DNA of 64,000 bases from Verrucomicrobiota bacterium. GTDB taxonomy: Bacteria; Verrucomicrobiota; Verrucomicrobiia; JADLBR01. Of the stretch, positions 18,283 to 27,112 are shown one piece after another. Numbering within the stretch: the first letter of the stretch is position 1; each line of letters opens with the position of its first letter. A program made the position numbers and the translations under genes. The DNA lies in NCBI GenBank assembly GCA_029560585.1, contig JAKQKQ010000038.1, positions 1 through 64,000 on the forward strand, written 5' to 3'. Under the pieces are notes generated by a model. It had not been told where the DNA came from and searched no databases. It saw nothing but the letters and a program-made list of their open reading frames with translations.

Positions 18283-18353
18283 TGTCCGGCAACTGAGTTT
18301 TCGAGCCAGAACGAGATGGGATCACCCGAACCATCAACGGGCTGCTTTCGATG

Positions 18354-18926
18354 TCAGTAATCTGGGGCGTTCCCAGCTTTCCATTTGATATTGCAGCCCA
18401 TGCTGGGTTTTTGATCGGCGGGCGCGGGTTTAGCGGCCAGGGCGGCATCGGTGGCAGCGCGGAGGTCGGCACCCGTGATGGGGATACCGTTGCCGGGGCG
18501 GCTGGCGTCGAATTGGCCCCGGTACACCAGCTTCCGGTCTTTGCCGAAGACGTAAAAATCAGGGGTGCAGGCGGCGCGGTAGACTTTTGCGACGGCCTGC
18601 GTCGCGTCGTAGAGGTAGGGGAAGGTGTAGCCAAAGCGTTTCGCGTCCTCCTTCATGCGGGACGGGGAGTCATCCGGGTAGTTTTCGGCATCATTGGAGT
18701 TGATGGCGATGATGGCGGCGCCTTTCGCGGCGTATTCCTTGCCGAATTTCGCCAGGGCGGCCTGGAGATGTTTGACGTAGGGGCAATGATTGCAGATGAA
18801 CATGACGACCAGCGCGGGGGCGGCTTTGAAGTCGGCGAGCGAGACCGTCTTGCCGCTGGTATCGGGCAGTGCGAATTGAGGCGCCGGGGTGCCGAGGGGG
18901 AGCATCGTGGAGGGTGTGAGTGCCAT
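18354..18926 (-). CDS. Thioredoxin-family redoxin (AhpC/TSA type)
   Basis: A 190-residue thioredoxin-fold protein of the peroxiredoxin-like group with the motif MFICNHCPYVKH (C45, C48), then NSNDAENYPDDS and CTPDFYVFGKDRKLVYRGQ. The CxxC and the TPDFYVF cis-proline region suggest a thiol oxidoreductase or peroxidase. There is no clear signal peptide. It lies 27 bp after the MIF-like gene on the same strand, so the two are probably co-transcribed. The substrate is unknown. Confidence 0.85.
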   Translation of the reverse strand: MALTPSTMLPLGTPAPQFALPDTSGKTVSLADFKAAPALVVMFICNHCPYVKHLQAALAKFGKEYAAKGAAIIAINSNDAENYPDDSPSRMKEDAKRFGYTFPYLYDATQAVAKVYRAACTPDFYVFGKDRKLVYRGQFDASRPGNGIPITGADLRAATDAALAAKPAPADQKPSMGCNIKWKAGNAPDY

Positions 18927-18953
18927 GGTGTTTTGTTTTGGGTTGGCGAGGCA

Positions 18954-19295
18954 TTAACCGAAGGTTTCGCCGTTGAAACCCCAGCGGTTGGCCGGGACAT
19001 CGATGAAGTTGATAAAGACGCGGTCGGGGGGCACGGCGAGGTGGGACTTGGCGACGGCGCAGAGCTGCGCGGAGAGGCGGGGAGTGATGTCCGTCGAAAG
19101 GCCGATGCCGCGCACCTCGAAGAATGCGACGGGCGCGGTGGAACCCGCGAATGTCATGGCGGTGGGCGGATCGAGGCAGACCATGACGTAGGCCTCGGGC
19201 TTGCCAGTCTCTCTCGCGACGACCTTCGATGCGTAGGCGAGCAGGGCGTTGGGTTCGTCGGGGATCTGGTTGGAGGTGATTCTAATGAATGGCAT
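18954..19295 (-). CDS. MIF / phenylpyruvate tautomerase family protein
   Basis: A 113-residue protein of the macrophage migration inhibitory factor family. It keeps the catalytic N-terminal proline (MPFIRI, Pro2 exposed after Met removal), the central IGLSTDITPRLSAQLC and the C-terminal FINFIDVPANRWGFNGETFG. The length equals that of eukaryotic MIF. These tautomerases form trimers; the bacterial role is unclear. It is in a tight minus-strand pair with the redoxin and 21 bp from the 3' end of the next gene. Confidence 0.88.
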   Translation of the reverse strand: MPFIRITSNQIPDEPNALLAYASKVVARETGKPEAYVMVCLDPPTAMTFAGSTAPVAFFEVRGIGLSTDITPRLSAQLCAVAKSHLAVPPDRVFINFIDVPANRWGFNGETFG

Positions 19296-19316
19296 GGCTT
19301 CCGTGCGTGCTCTGGG

Positions 19317-20051
19317 TTAGCTATGCGGGTTGAGGGAACGCGGTGGGCCGAGGACCTCGTTGAGGACGATGGCGCGGCGCAGGGCATTGCGGTCGGAGAG
19401 CCATCGGCGAATGAGCGGTTCCTTCCGCGCGGCGGGGGGCGCGGTCGCCGTTCGGGCCAAACCCAGCTCTTGCACGAGTTCGCCGAGTCGTCGGCGCATC
19501 CGGGCCTCGGCGTCCCTGCCGGCGGAGACGTCCATGCGTCCGATCTCCTGGAGTCGGGCGCGGACGAAATCGGTTTCCTGTTCGAGGCGTTCGATGCTGG
19601 TGAGCACATCCGCGGGTTTGCGAGCCTCATATCCCGGCGAAGGTGCCGGGAGGGGCGGGGTGGGTGCAGCCGGGATTTTGGGGCTCCGCTGCTGCTGCGC
19701 GGGCTGGGGGATCGCCGCTGCCTGGGTGAGCACGGGGGGTGATGCGGGCGTCTTTTGCTGGAGGGGAGGTGCGGCGGATGAAGGACGCGTGGCGGTTGGA
19801 AGGCCCAGCGCCTCGCGCAGGGCCTCGTCAAGTCTCGGAGTTGGTGCTCGGGACGGTGTGGCTCTGGCGGGCGCGGGCTGCGGGGGCGCCAGAGGTTTCG
19901 GGTCGCCAAAATCGGGGAAGTCGAACTCCGGCTCGGGTTCCTCCGGCTGAGGCATGGGCTTGCCCGTGCGCAGTTTTGTCCAAAACTGCGCCAGGGCGAT
20001 GATGACAAATACGATCAGCCCGATGATCTGTTCGAACGGGAAGTGTTCCAT
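19317..20051 (-). CDS. Single-pass membrane protein with Pro-rich linker, unknown function
   Basis: A 244-residue protein with one helix at about residues 8-25 (IIGLIVFVIIALAQFW), a Pro/Ala-rich stretch to about residue 140, then a charged helical region (VLTSIERLEQETDFVRARL ... ARMRRRLGELVQELG) that may form a coiled coil. I recognise no family. It follows floA by 22 bp, preceded by AAAGGG at its ATG, so it is probably the last gene of the nfeD-nfeD-floA transcript and may act with the flotillin. A longer in-frame start at 20108 overlaps floA and is less likely. Confidence 0.65.
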   Translation of the reverse strand: MEHFPFEQIIGLIVFVIIALAQFWTKLRTGKPMPQPEEPEPEFDFPDFGDPKPLAPPQPAPARATPSRAPTPRLDEALREALGLPTATRPSSAAPPLQQKTPASPPVLTQAAAIPQPAQQQRSPKIPAAPTPPLPAPSPGYEARKPADVLTSIERLEQETDFVRARLQEIGRMDVSAGRDAEARMRRRLGELVQELGLARTATAPPAARKEPLIRRWLSDRNALRRAIVLNEVLGPPRSLNPHS

Positions 20052-20073
20052 CGAGCAGAGCCCTTTCTGGCGG

Positions 20074-21102
20074 CTATTCCTCCTTGCGGCCCTGGGCCGG
20101 GCCCGCATCGCCGCCCTGGGCGATTGAGGAGCGCATCTGGGTGTCGGCCTGAATGTTCAGAAAGCGCTGGTAGTCCATGATGCCGAGTCGGCCATTGCGG
20201 AACGCCTCGGCGACCGCCAGGGGTACCTCCGCCTCCGCCTCGACGACCTTGGCGCGCATCTCCTGGGTCTTGGCTTTCATCTCCTGCTCGGTGGCAACGG
20301 CCGCGGCGCGCCGGACCTCGGCGCGGGCTTGGGCGACTCGCTTGTCGGCCTCGGCCTGCTCGGCCTGGAGCTTGGCACCGATGTTTTCGCCCACGTCCAC
20401 GTCGGCGATATCGATCGAGACGATCTCGAATGCGGTCTGGGCATCGAGGCCCTTCTGGAGGACGGTCTTGGAGATGACGTCGGGGTTTTCGAGCACCCGC
20501 TTGTAGCTATCGCAGGAGCCGATGGCGCTGACGATGCCCTCGCCGACGCGGGCGATGACCGTCTCCTCCATGGCGCCTCCGACGAAGCGGTCGAGATTGG
20601 TGCGCACGGTGACGCGGGCGCGCGCCTTGACGGCGATGCCATCCTTCGCGACGCCATCGATGGTGACCTTCCCGGATTTCGGATTAGGGCAATCGATGAC
20701 CTTGGGGTTGACGCTGGTCTGGACGGCCTCGATGACGCTTTTGTCGGTACCCCGGACCGAGAGGTCGATCGCGCAGGCGCGATCCCAGGTGAGGTGGATG
20801 CCGGCCTTCTGGGCGCAGATCAGAGAGGTGACCGTCTGGTAGACATTGCCGCCGGCAAGGTAATGTGCCTCGAGCGGGTCGGTGTTGAGCTCGATGCCCG
20901 CTTTCACTGCGGCGATGCGGCTATCGACGATGAGCCCCGTGGGCACGCGGCGCAGCCACATCCCGACAAGGCTCCGCATCTGCACCGGCGCTCGGGCCAG
21001 CAGGGCGCGCAACCATGTCATGAAGAACTTCGCGATGATCACCAACAGGATGAGCAGCGCGACCAGTACGAGAATCGTTCCTATGCCTATTGCCGCATTC
21101 AT
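20074..21102 (-). CDS. floA: Flotillin-like protein FloA
   Basis: A 342-residue membrane scaffold of the FloA/YqfA type. An N-terminal hydrophobic hairpin ([19 protein letters not shown]) is followed by an SPFH-type domain and an Ala/Glu-rich coiled coil at about 235-300 ([20 protein letters not shown]). The conserved segments [10 protein letters not shown] and [10 protein letters not shown] identify FloA rather than eukaryotic-type flotillin. It organises functional membrane microdomains. It lies 5 bp after the short nfeD gene; NfeD proteins are established flotillin partners. Confidence 0.93.
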   Translation of the reverse strand: MNAAIGIGTILVLVALLILLVIIAKFFMTWLRALLARAPVQMRSLVGMWLRRVPTGLIVDSRIAAVKAGIELNTDPLEAHYLAGGNVYQTVTSLICAQKAGIHLTWDRACAIDLSVRGTDKSVIEAVQTSVNPKVIDCPNPKSGKVTIDGVAKDGIAVKARARVTVRTNLDRFVGGAMEETVIARVGEGIVSAIGSCDSYKRVLENPDVISKTVLQKGLDAQTAFEIVSIDIADVDVGENIGAKLQAEQAEADKRVAQARAEVRRAAAVATEQEMKAKTQEMRAKVVEAEAEVPLAVAEAFRNGRLGIMDYQRFLNIQADTQMRSSIAQGGDAGPAQGRKEE

Positions 21103-21107
21103 GAGTC

Positions 21108-21602
21108 CTATCCTTTCTTCTCAGCGTTGTTGCCCTGTCTGGGCCGGACGACGACCCGCATGCCCTCGACAGCGATTACCTTTAGCGGAGTGCCCGCCTC
21201 GATCAAGCTTCCCTCGGTGACCACGTCATGGCGCCGACCGTCGATGCTGGCGGCGCCGGCTGGCCGGAGCTGCGTGATGGCCACGCCCTCGCGGCCGAGG
21301 AGATCCTCGTTGTCCTTGGATGGCGCGCTGCCTTCGACGGCCGCGCCCAGGACCAGGCCCTTGCCGAGCCGGGTGTTCGGTATCCAGCGCACCGCCTGGA
21401 GGATGACCAGCGCGCCCACGGCGATTTCCGCCATCGTGAACATGGCGCCACCGGCGGGGCCGAACTCTTGGAACGACATCACCGCCGCCGCGACGAGGCA
21501 TCCGGCGCCGACCAGTCCGAGGATGCCGCCGGGGAGGAAGATTTCGGCGATGACGAGCAGGAGGCCGCAGAGGACGAGCACGATGATCCATTCCATGTTC
21601 AA
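21108..21602 (-). CDS. Short NfeD-family membrane protein
   Basis: A 164-residue protein with two or three N-terminal helices ([38 protein letters not shown]) and a C-terminal OB-fold NfeD domain of about residues 95-155 ([31 protein letters not shown]). It overlaps the long nfeD gene by 4 bp and precedes floA by 5 bp. The classic partnership is an NfeD OB domain with a flotillin. It has no protease domain. Confidence 0.88.
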   Translation of the reverse strand: MNMEWIIVLVLCGLLLVIAEIFLPGGILGLVGAGCLVAAAVMSFQEFGPAGGAMFTMAEIAVGALVILQAVRWIPNTRLGKGLVLGAAVEGSAPSKDNEDLLGREGVAITQLRPAGAASIDGRRHDVVTEGSLIEAGTPLKVIAVEGMRVVVRPRQGNNAEKKG

Positions 21603-22993
21603 GCCCTCACCACGACAATGCGCAAGCCCTCGACCGCGACGACGCGCACGGCGTCACCCCTCGCGATAAAATCGCCCTCGGTGACCACGTCCTCGAGCCT
21701 ATCTCCAAACGTGGCCTTGCCGGCCGGTCGGAGATCGCTGGCCGCGACACCGGCATCGCCGACCTGGGCGGGCAGTTCGACGGCCCTGCCGCTCGTCGAT
21801 TTGACGGTGAGGGTGGCGAACAGCGACGTGGAGGGAAGTGTCATGGCCAGGAACGCGATGACGATGCCGGCGCCCACGAGCGAGATCGTGAGGTTGAGCA
21901 GGGGGCGCTGGAGCTGGGACATTTCGGGGATGACGGGATCGCGCGGGTAGTAATCGACCATGGCCATCAGGAGCGACGTCACGATGAGGGCGGCGCCGAT
22001 GGCACCGGGGAGGAGGGTTCCCGGAAACACGAAGATCTCAAGCGCGACGAGGATGATCCCGATCCCGAAGAGGACGAGGGCCTCGTGGCCGGAGAGGCCG
22101 GCGATCTGATGGCCGAAAAAGAAGAGCAGCAGGCACGTGGCGCCCGCGATGCCCGGGAGGCCAAAACCGGGAACCTTGAATTCGACGTATATGCCCACGA
22201 TGCCGGCAAGCAGCAGTATGGGGGCGATGCTCACGATCCAGCGGGCGGCCGTCTCGAATCCGGTCTGTTCGACCTGGATGATCTCGGCCCCGGAGAGGCC
22301 GGCTTTGGCGAGCATCTCGTCCATTGAGTTGACGGTGCCCGACGAGAGAAGGGGCTGCGGGGGATCGCCGTAGGTCTTAGCGGCCTCCTCGGCGGTGAGG
22401 GTGAGGATCTCGCCCTCGGGGACGATCACCTTGTCGCCGATCTTGAGGCCGCGGTCCTTTTCGATCATGGCCTCAAAGACCTCGGCGCGGTGGCCGTGGC
22501 GCTCTGCGGCGGCGCGGACCATGGCGCGGAGCGCGGAGTTCATCTTGGCCTGGACGGCCTCGCCGAGCTCTTGGCCCGTGATGAGAATTGGCGTGGCGGC
22601 CCCGATGACGGATCCCGGCACCATGTAGATATGGCGGGTGCTGGCGGCGATGAATGAACCCGCGGAATAGGCCTTCTTGTCCACCAGCGTGTAGGTGTTC
22701 GCCTCCGGCTTGAAACGCTGGATGATCGCCATGATCTCGGTGGTGTCGGTGACCGGACCGCCGTCCGTATCCATGTGGAGGACCAGGTGCTGGGCGCCGC
22801 GGTCCAGGGCGATCTTGACGCCGCGCCGGACGACGAAGGTGAGGGCGCCGTCGATATCTCCCTTGATGGGGATGATGACGGTCTGTGGGCCCGCTTCGGC
22901 ACGGGGGGCGCCCATCGCCGGATTGGTTCCCGTCTGGGCGCAAACCGCCGTTGCGATGGCCAACAGGCAAAGTGCTGATGGCCAAAACCTCAT
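21599..22993 (-). CDS. NfeD/NfeD1b-type membrane-bound serine protease (ClpP-class) with OB domain
   Basis: A 464-residue protein. A signal peptide (LCLLAIATAVCAQ) leads into a ClpP-like domain at about residues 40-215 with GDIDGALTFVVRRG, HMDTDGGPVTDTTEIM and the catalytic-serine region KKAYSAGSFIAAS. Four or five membrane helices (about 240-390) and a C-terminal NfeD OB domain (DLRPAGKATFGDRLEDVVTEG) follow. These proteases are reported to cleave stomatin- and flotillin-like partners. I chose ATG 22993 because the upstream in-frame extension lacks a signal peptide. It heads the nfeD-nfeD-floA transcript. Confidence 0.9.
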   Translation of the reverse strand: MRFWPSALCLLAIATAVCAQTGTNPAMGAPRAEAGPQTVIIPIKGDIDGALTFVVRRGVKIALDRGAQHLVLHMDTDGGPVTDTTEIMAIIQRFKPEANTYTLVDKKAYSAGSFIAASTRHIYMVPGSVIGAATPILITGQELGEAVQAKMNSALRAMVRAAAERHGHRAEVFEAMIEKDRGLKIGDKVIVPEGEILTLTAEEAAKTYGDPPQPLLSSGTVNSMDEMLAKAGLSGAEIIQVEQTGFETAARWIVSIAPILLLAGIVGIYVEFKVPGFGLPGIAGATCLLLFFFGHQIAGLSGHEALVLFGIGIILVALEIFVFPGTLLPGAIGAALIVTSLLMAMVDYYPRDPVIPEMSQLQRPLLNLTISLVGAGIVIAFLAMTLPSTSLFATLTVKSTSGRAVELPAQVGDAGVAASDLRPAGKATFGDRLEDVVTEGDFIARGDAVRVVAVEGLRIVVVRA

Positions 22994-23172
22994 ACTGATT
23001 CCATAGCAGACCGCCGCGCGGAAACAAGGGATGGATGCGGCACGGAATTCGCTGGATAACGGTGCCGCGGCCAACAAGAATGCACGAAAACTCCTGCCTG
23101 GCCATTAACGCCAAGTTGGACAGCGCGACTTGGTCATTGGATGGGCGGCCCATGATCAAACATTGGAAAGTT

Positions 23173-24846
23173 ATGAATAGGATTGTCCGAATTATACTGA
23201 TCGTGGTTTCGGTCCTGGGATGCGGTGCGGTGCGGGCGGGGCACGACATTGTGATCTACGGTGGCACGTCGGCCGGATTGATGGCGGCGGCGCAGGCCCA
23301 TGCGATGGGCAAGACGTCCATCGTGGTCGAACCCGGGCGGCACATTGGAGGGCTGACCACGGGCGGCCTGGGCTGGACGGATATCGGCAACAAGGCGGCG
23401 ATCGGCGGGCTGGCGCGCGATTTCTACCGGCGGATCAAAAAGAAATACGAAGAGCCGGGGAGGTGGGTTCAAGAGTCCAAGGAGGATTATTTCACTCGGC
23501 GAAAATCCCCAAACGCGATGGGGGAGGACGCGATGTGGACGTTCGAGCCCAAGGTGGCGTCGGAAGTCTACAAGGACATCATTTCGGCGTACGGGATCGA
23601 GCTGGTCACGGGCGCGCGGCTGGACCGGCGTGGCGGGAAAGGGTTTGTCAAGGATGGGGGGCGGATTGCCGCGATCGTCATGGAGGACGGTCGGCGATTC
23701 GAGGGCGCGATGTTCATCGACGCGACGTACGAGGGCGATCTGATGGCGGCGGCTGGGGTGAAATACACCGTGGGGCGCGAGGCCAACTCGGTATACGGCG
23801 AGACCCTTGATGGCGTGCAGGCGCGAAGCGCCAAGAGCCACCAGTTCCCGGAGGGTGCCAACGTGGACCCGTACGTGAGGCGCGGGGATCCCTCCGGCGG
23901 GGTGTTGCCGGGCATCGATCCCAAGGGGCCGGGCGAGGAGGGTTCCGGCGATCATCGGGTGCAGGCCTACTGTTTTCGCATGTGCCTGACGGATGCCCCC
24001 GACAACATGGTGCCGATCGCCAAACCCGATGGTTACGACGAAAGGGAGTACGAGTTGTTGCTGCGCTACATCGAGAGCGGGAAGTACCACAAGCCCGAGA
24101 GCAAGTACGATCCCCTGCCGAACAGGAAGACCGACACGAATAACCACGGGGCGGTTTCGACGGATTACATAGGCATGAACTACGAGTACCCGGATGGCGA
24201 TTATGCCACGCGCGAGCGCATCATCCGGCGGCACGAGGTCTATCAGAAGGGGTACCTGTGGACGCTCCAGAATCATCCGCGGGTCCCGGAGGACCTGCGG
24301 AACTGGTATCGGCGCTGGGGTCTCCCCAAGGATGAATTCGGGGAAACCGGTCACTGGGCACCGCAGTTGTACATTCGCGAGGCACGGCGGATGGTTGCGG
24401 GGGTGGTGATGACGGAGCATCACTGCCGGGGTGCCGAGAGGTCGGAAGATCCCGTGGGCATGGGGGCCTACAACATGGATTCGCACAACGTGCAACGGTA
24501 CATTTCCGCGGAGGGATTCGCCCGCAACGAGGGCGACATCCAGGTGGGTGTGCCGCCATATCCGATCAGCTACCGCGCGATCGTGCCCAAGCGGGAACAG
24601 TGCGAGAACCTCTTCGTGCCCGTGTGTCTTTCGGCCAGCCACATCGCCTATGGGTCGATCCGGATGGAGCCGGTATTCATGATTTTGGCGCAGTCCTCGG
24701 CCACCGCGGCCGCGATGGCCATCGACGCGAGGGTGGCGGTCCAGGACGTGCCCTACGGGCCGCTTCGAGAGAGGTTGCTGGCCGACGGTCAGGTGCTCGA
24801 GTGGAAGCGCCCCGCCGCGAAGCGGCCGACTTCGAAAGAGAAATAG
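23173..24846 (+). CDS. Exported FAD-dependent oxidoreductase (PF12831 type)
   Basis: A protein of about 557 residues with an N-terminal export signal (IVRIILIVVSVLGCGAVRAG), then a Rossmann motif IVIYGGTSAGLMAAAQA and GGLTTGGLGWTD, the hallmarks of the FAD-dependent oxidoreductase family common in polysaccharide loci of planctomycetes and verrucomicrobia. A C-terminal YGSIRMEPVFMILAQSSATAAAMA closes the FAD fold. The substrate is unknown, probably a sugar or polyol. GGAAAG lies just before ATG 23173; ATG 23152 is an alternative. It opens the carbohydrate cluster and is followed 28 bp later by a small exported protein. Confidence 0.85.
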   Translation: MNRIVRIILIVVSVLGCGAVRAGHDIVIYGGTSAGLMAAAQAHAMGKTSIVVEPGRHIGGLTTGGLGWTDIGNKAAIGGLARDFYRRIKKKYEEPGRWVQESKEDYFTRRKSPNAMGEDAMWTFEPKVASEVYKDIISAYGIELVTGARLDRRGGKGFVKDGGRIAAIVMEDGRRFEGAMFIDATYEGDLMAAAGVKYTVGREANSVYGETLDGVQARSAKSHQFPEGANVDPYVRRGDPSGGVLPGIDPKGPGEEGSGDHRVQAYCFRMCLTDAPDNMVPIAKPDGYDEREYELLLRYIESGKYHKPESKYDPLPNRKTDTNNHGAVSTDYIGMNYEYPDGDYATRERIIRRHEVYQKGYLWTLQNHPRVPEDLRNWYRRWGLPKDEFGETGHWAPQLYIREARRMVAGVVMTEHHCRGAERSEDPVGMGAYNMDSHNVQRYISAEGFARNEGDIQVGVPPYPISYRAIVPKREQCENLFVPVCLSASHIAYGSIRMEPVFMILAQSSATAAAMAIDARVAVQDVPYGPLRERLLADGQVLEWKRPAAKRPTSKEK

Positions 24847-24874
24847 GGCAATACACAGGCAGCGAGGAGCAGCG

Positions 24875-25177
24875 ATGAGCAAAGCGAAAGGCATCACGGC
24901 GGTACTGATGGCACTGGCATTGGGGCTGGTGGTGGCCACGCCAGCGTTTGCCCGCGGGGCGAGAGAGCAGAAAGTGCAGATCAAGGACTGCCCCGACGCC
25001 GTCCTGAGGACGATCCGGAAGCAAGCCGGCAAGGGGCGGATTTTGGAGATCGAGAAAGAGCGCAAGAAGTGCGGCAGGTGCGTCTACGAGGCCAAGGTCG
25101 CGAGGTTGGACGGCGTGAGGCTCGAGGTGGAGGTGGGTTGTTGCGGGAAACTCCTTGAGGTCGAGGTCGAGGACTGA
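24875..25177 (+). CDS. Small exported PepSY-like protein with two cysteine pairs
   Basis: A 100-residue protein: a signal peptide (AVLMALALGLVVATPAFA) and one domain of the PepSY-like type (KDCPDAVLRTIRKQAGKGRI, then EIEKERKKC, then VYEAKVARLDGVRLEVEV). It contains CGRC and GCCGK, giving five cysteines in the mature part, unusual for this fold and suggesting metal or disulfide chemistry. It is probably periplasmic. It lies 28 bp after the FAD oxidoreductase gene and may be co-transcribed. Function unknown. Confidence 0.7.
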   Translation: MSKAKGITAVLMALALGLVVATPAFARGAREQKVQIKDCPDAVLRTIRKQAGKGRILEIEKERKKCGRCVYEAKVARLDGVRLEVEVGCCGKLLEVEVED

Positions 25178-25234
25178 GTTGGGGAGATGAAAATGGGTTG
25201 GGCGCTCGAGGCTCATCTGGCATGATGCGTGGCC

Positions 25235-26995
25235 ATGAGGGTCGCCTTGCCACTTGTCCCTGGCGCAGTTTTCCTCGGGTTCATGGTGCAGGCTGTGGGT
25301 GCCCCGGCCGCCGGTGCGCGAGACCCGATGGCCGACACGTGGGTGGCGACGGATGCGCTCGGGAGAACCTTGCCTGATCACGCCGCGTGCGGTGGACCGC
25401 GCGAGGGCAAGCAGGTGGGCATTTTCTACTTCCTGTGGCTTGGCGAACACGGCGCGGCACAGGGCAAGGTGCACGACATCACGAAGATCCTGGCCGCGAA
25501 TGCGAAGGATCCACAGTGGGGTCCAGTGCACCATTTTCACCACTGGGGTGAGCCCCATTTGGGGTATTACCGGAGCCGCGACCGGTTCGTGATCCGGAAG
25601 CACATCCAGATGCTCTCGGACGCGGGCGTGGATGTCCTGTTTTGCGATGTGACGAACGCGTTCACCTATGACGCGGTGGTGGCGGAACTTTGCGGGGTGC
25701 TGGCGGAGATCCGGGCGACGGGGCGCGTCGTCCCGCGGATCGCGTTCCTGACGAATTCCGCGAGCGCCAAAACGGTGCAGCATCTTTACGACACTGTTTA
25801 CAAAGCGGGGCGCTTCCGGGAGTCGTGGTGCCCGTGGCTGGGCAAGCCGTTGCTGCTGGCGCCGGTAGAGGGCATCGGCCCCGAGGTCTTGGATTTTTTC
25901 ACCCTGCGGCAGTCGTGGGCGTGGACGCGCCGGGGAGGGTGGTTTGGCGATGGAAAGGACAAATGGCCATGGGTGGATGACCACCCGCAGGGCGCCGGCT
26001 GGCACGAGAGCCCGCAGAAACCGGAGCAGATCAGCGTCTGCGTCGCGCAGCACCCCACGTCGAATATCGGCCGGAGCTTCAGCGGAGGAAAACAGCCGCC
26101 GGAATCGCAGCGGCGGACGGCGAAAGGGCCGTGCTTTGAGGAACAGTGGGCGCGCGCGCACGAGGTGGATCCACCTTTTGTTTTCATCACGGGCTGGAAC
26201 GAGTGGGTGGCCCAGCGATTTGTCAAAGGGGAAAAGGGCGGGCCGGGACAGATGCTGGGAAAGCCGCTCAAGCCCGGGGACACCTTTTTCGTGGATCAAT
26301 TTAACGAGGAGTACAGCCGGGACATCGAACCCATGCGGGGCGGCCACGGCGACAACTACTACTACCAGATGGTCGGGCACATCAGGCGTTTCAAGGGTGT
26401 GCGGCCGCGCCCGAGGGCATCGTCGCCCAAGACCATCCGTATCGATGGCGATTTTTCGCAGTGGGGTGGCGTGGGGTCGGCGTTCTTCGATGATCTTGGC
26501 GACACCGCCCACAGGGATCACCCCGGATTCGGTGACACGCCGCCTTACGTGAACGCCACCGGCCGCAACGACTTGGATGTGATGAAGGTCGCGCGGGATG
26601 CCGGAAACCTCTACTTTTATGCCCGGTGTCGCGACGTCCTATCGCCGGCGACGGACGCGGATTGGATGGTGCTGCTGGTCGATTCTGACGCGAACCCGAA
26701 GACCGGATGGGAGGGTTACGATCTGATGGTGAACCGGGCACGGCGCGAGGGTGGGAGCGCAACGATCGAGCGACGGTCCGGTTCGCGCTGGGTGCTGGCC
26801 GGACAGGCGCCGTTTTTTGCGAGCGGGGCGGAAATGCACCTGGCCGTGCCACGGGAGACGCTGGGCCTCTCGGGCCGTCCGGCCCGGATCGATTTCAAGT
26901 GGATCGATGGTGTCGCGCCCCGCGACATCATGGATTTCATCGACCGGGGCGATGCCGCGCCGAACGGCAGGTTCAAATATCGATACGAGGAGTAG
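25235..26995 (+). CDS. Exported glycoside hydrolase-like protein (GH71/GH99-like) with C-terminal CBM9-like domain
   Basis: A 586-residue protein. After a signal sequence come about 370 residues resembling GH71/GH99-type barrels: GIFYFLWLGEHG, VHHFHHWGEPHLGYYRS, DAGVDVLFCDVTNAF and FVFITGWNEWVAQRF, whose NEW motif may hold a catalytic glutamate. From about residue 395 a CBM9/DOMON-like beta domain follows (IRIDGDFSQWGGV, YFYARCRDVLSP, WMVLLVDSDANPKTGW). It is likely to act on an alpha-mannan or similar glycan outside the cytoplasm; the substrate is not provable here. ATG 25235 is preferred over GTG 25229. Confidence 0.78.
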   Translation: MRVALPLVPGAVFLGFMVQAVGAPAAGARDPMADTWVATDALGRTLPDHAACGGPREGKQVGIFYFLWLGEHGAAQGKVHDITKILAANAKDPQWGPVHHFHHWGEPHLGYYRSRDRFVIRKHIQMLSDAGVDVLFCDVTNAFTYDAVVAELCGVLAEIRATGRVVPRIAFLTNSASAKTVQHLYDTVYKAGRFRESWCPWLGKPLLLAPVEGIGPEVLDFFTLRQSWAWTRRGGWFGDGKDKWPWVDDHPQGAGWHESPQKPEQISVCVAQHPTSNIGRSFSGGKQPPESQRRTAKGPCFEEQWARAHEVDPPFVFITGWNEWVAQRFVKGEKGGPGQMLGKPLKPGDTFFVDQFNEEYSRDIEPMRGGHGDNYYYQMVGHIRRFKGVRPRPRASSPKTIRIDGDFSQWGGVGSAFFDDLGDTAHRDHPGFGDTPPYVNATGRNDLDVMKVARDAGNLYFYARCRDVLSPATDADWMVLLVDSDANPKTGWEGYDLMVNRARREGGSATIERRSGSRWVLAGQAPFFASGAEMHLAVPRETLGLSGRPARIDFKWIDGVAPRDIMDFIDRGDAAPNGRFKYRYEE

Positions 26996-27112
26996 GTGCC
27001 TGGTGCCCGCTGGCATGGTAGAGAGTGAATGGATCTCACCGGACGTGAACCCCGGAGGTTTTGGCGCATGGAAGGAGAAACGTGAGTGAGGCGGCATCTT
27101 GAACGAGGCTTG

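Noticed and set aside
23111-23133. CCAAGT/ACTTGG inverted repeat upstream of the FAD oxidoreductase as an operator
   Set aside because: Only 6-bp arms, no nearby promoter fit, and such pairs are expected by chance in this much sequence.
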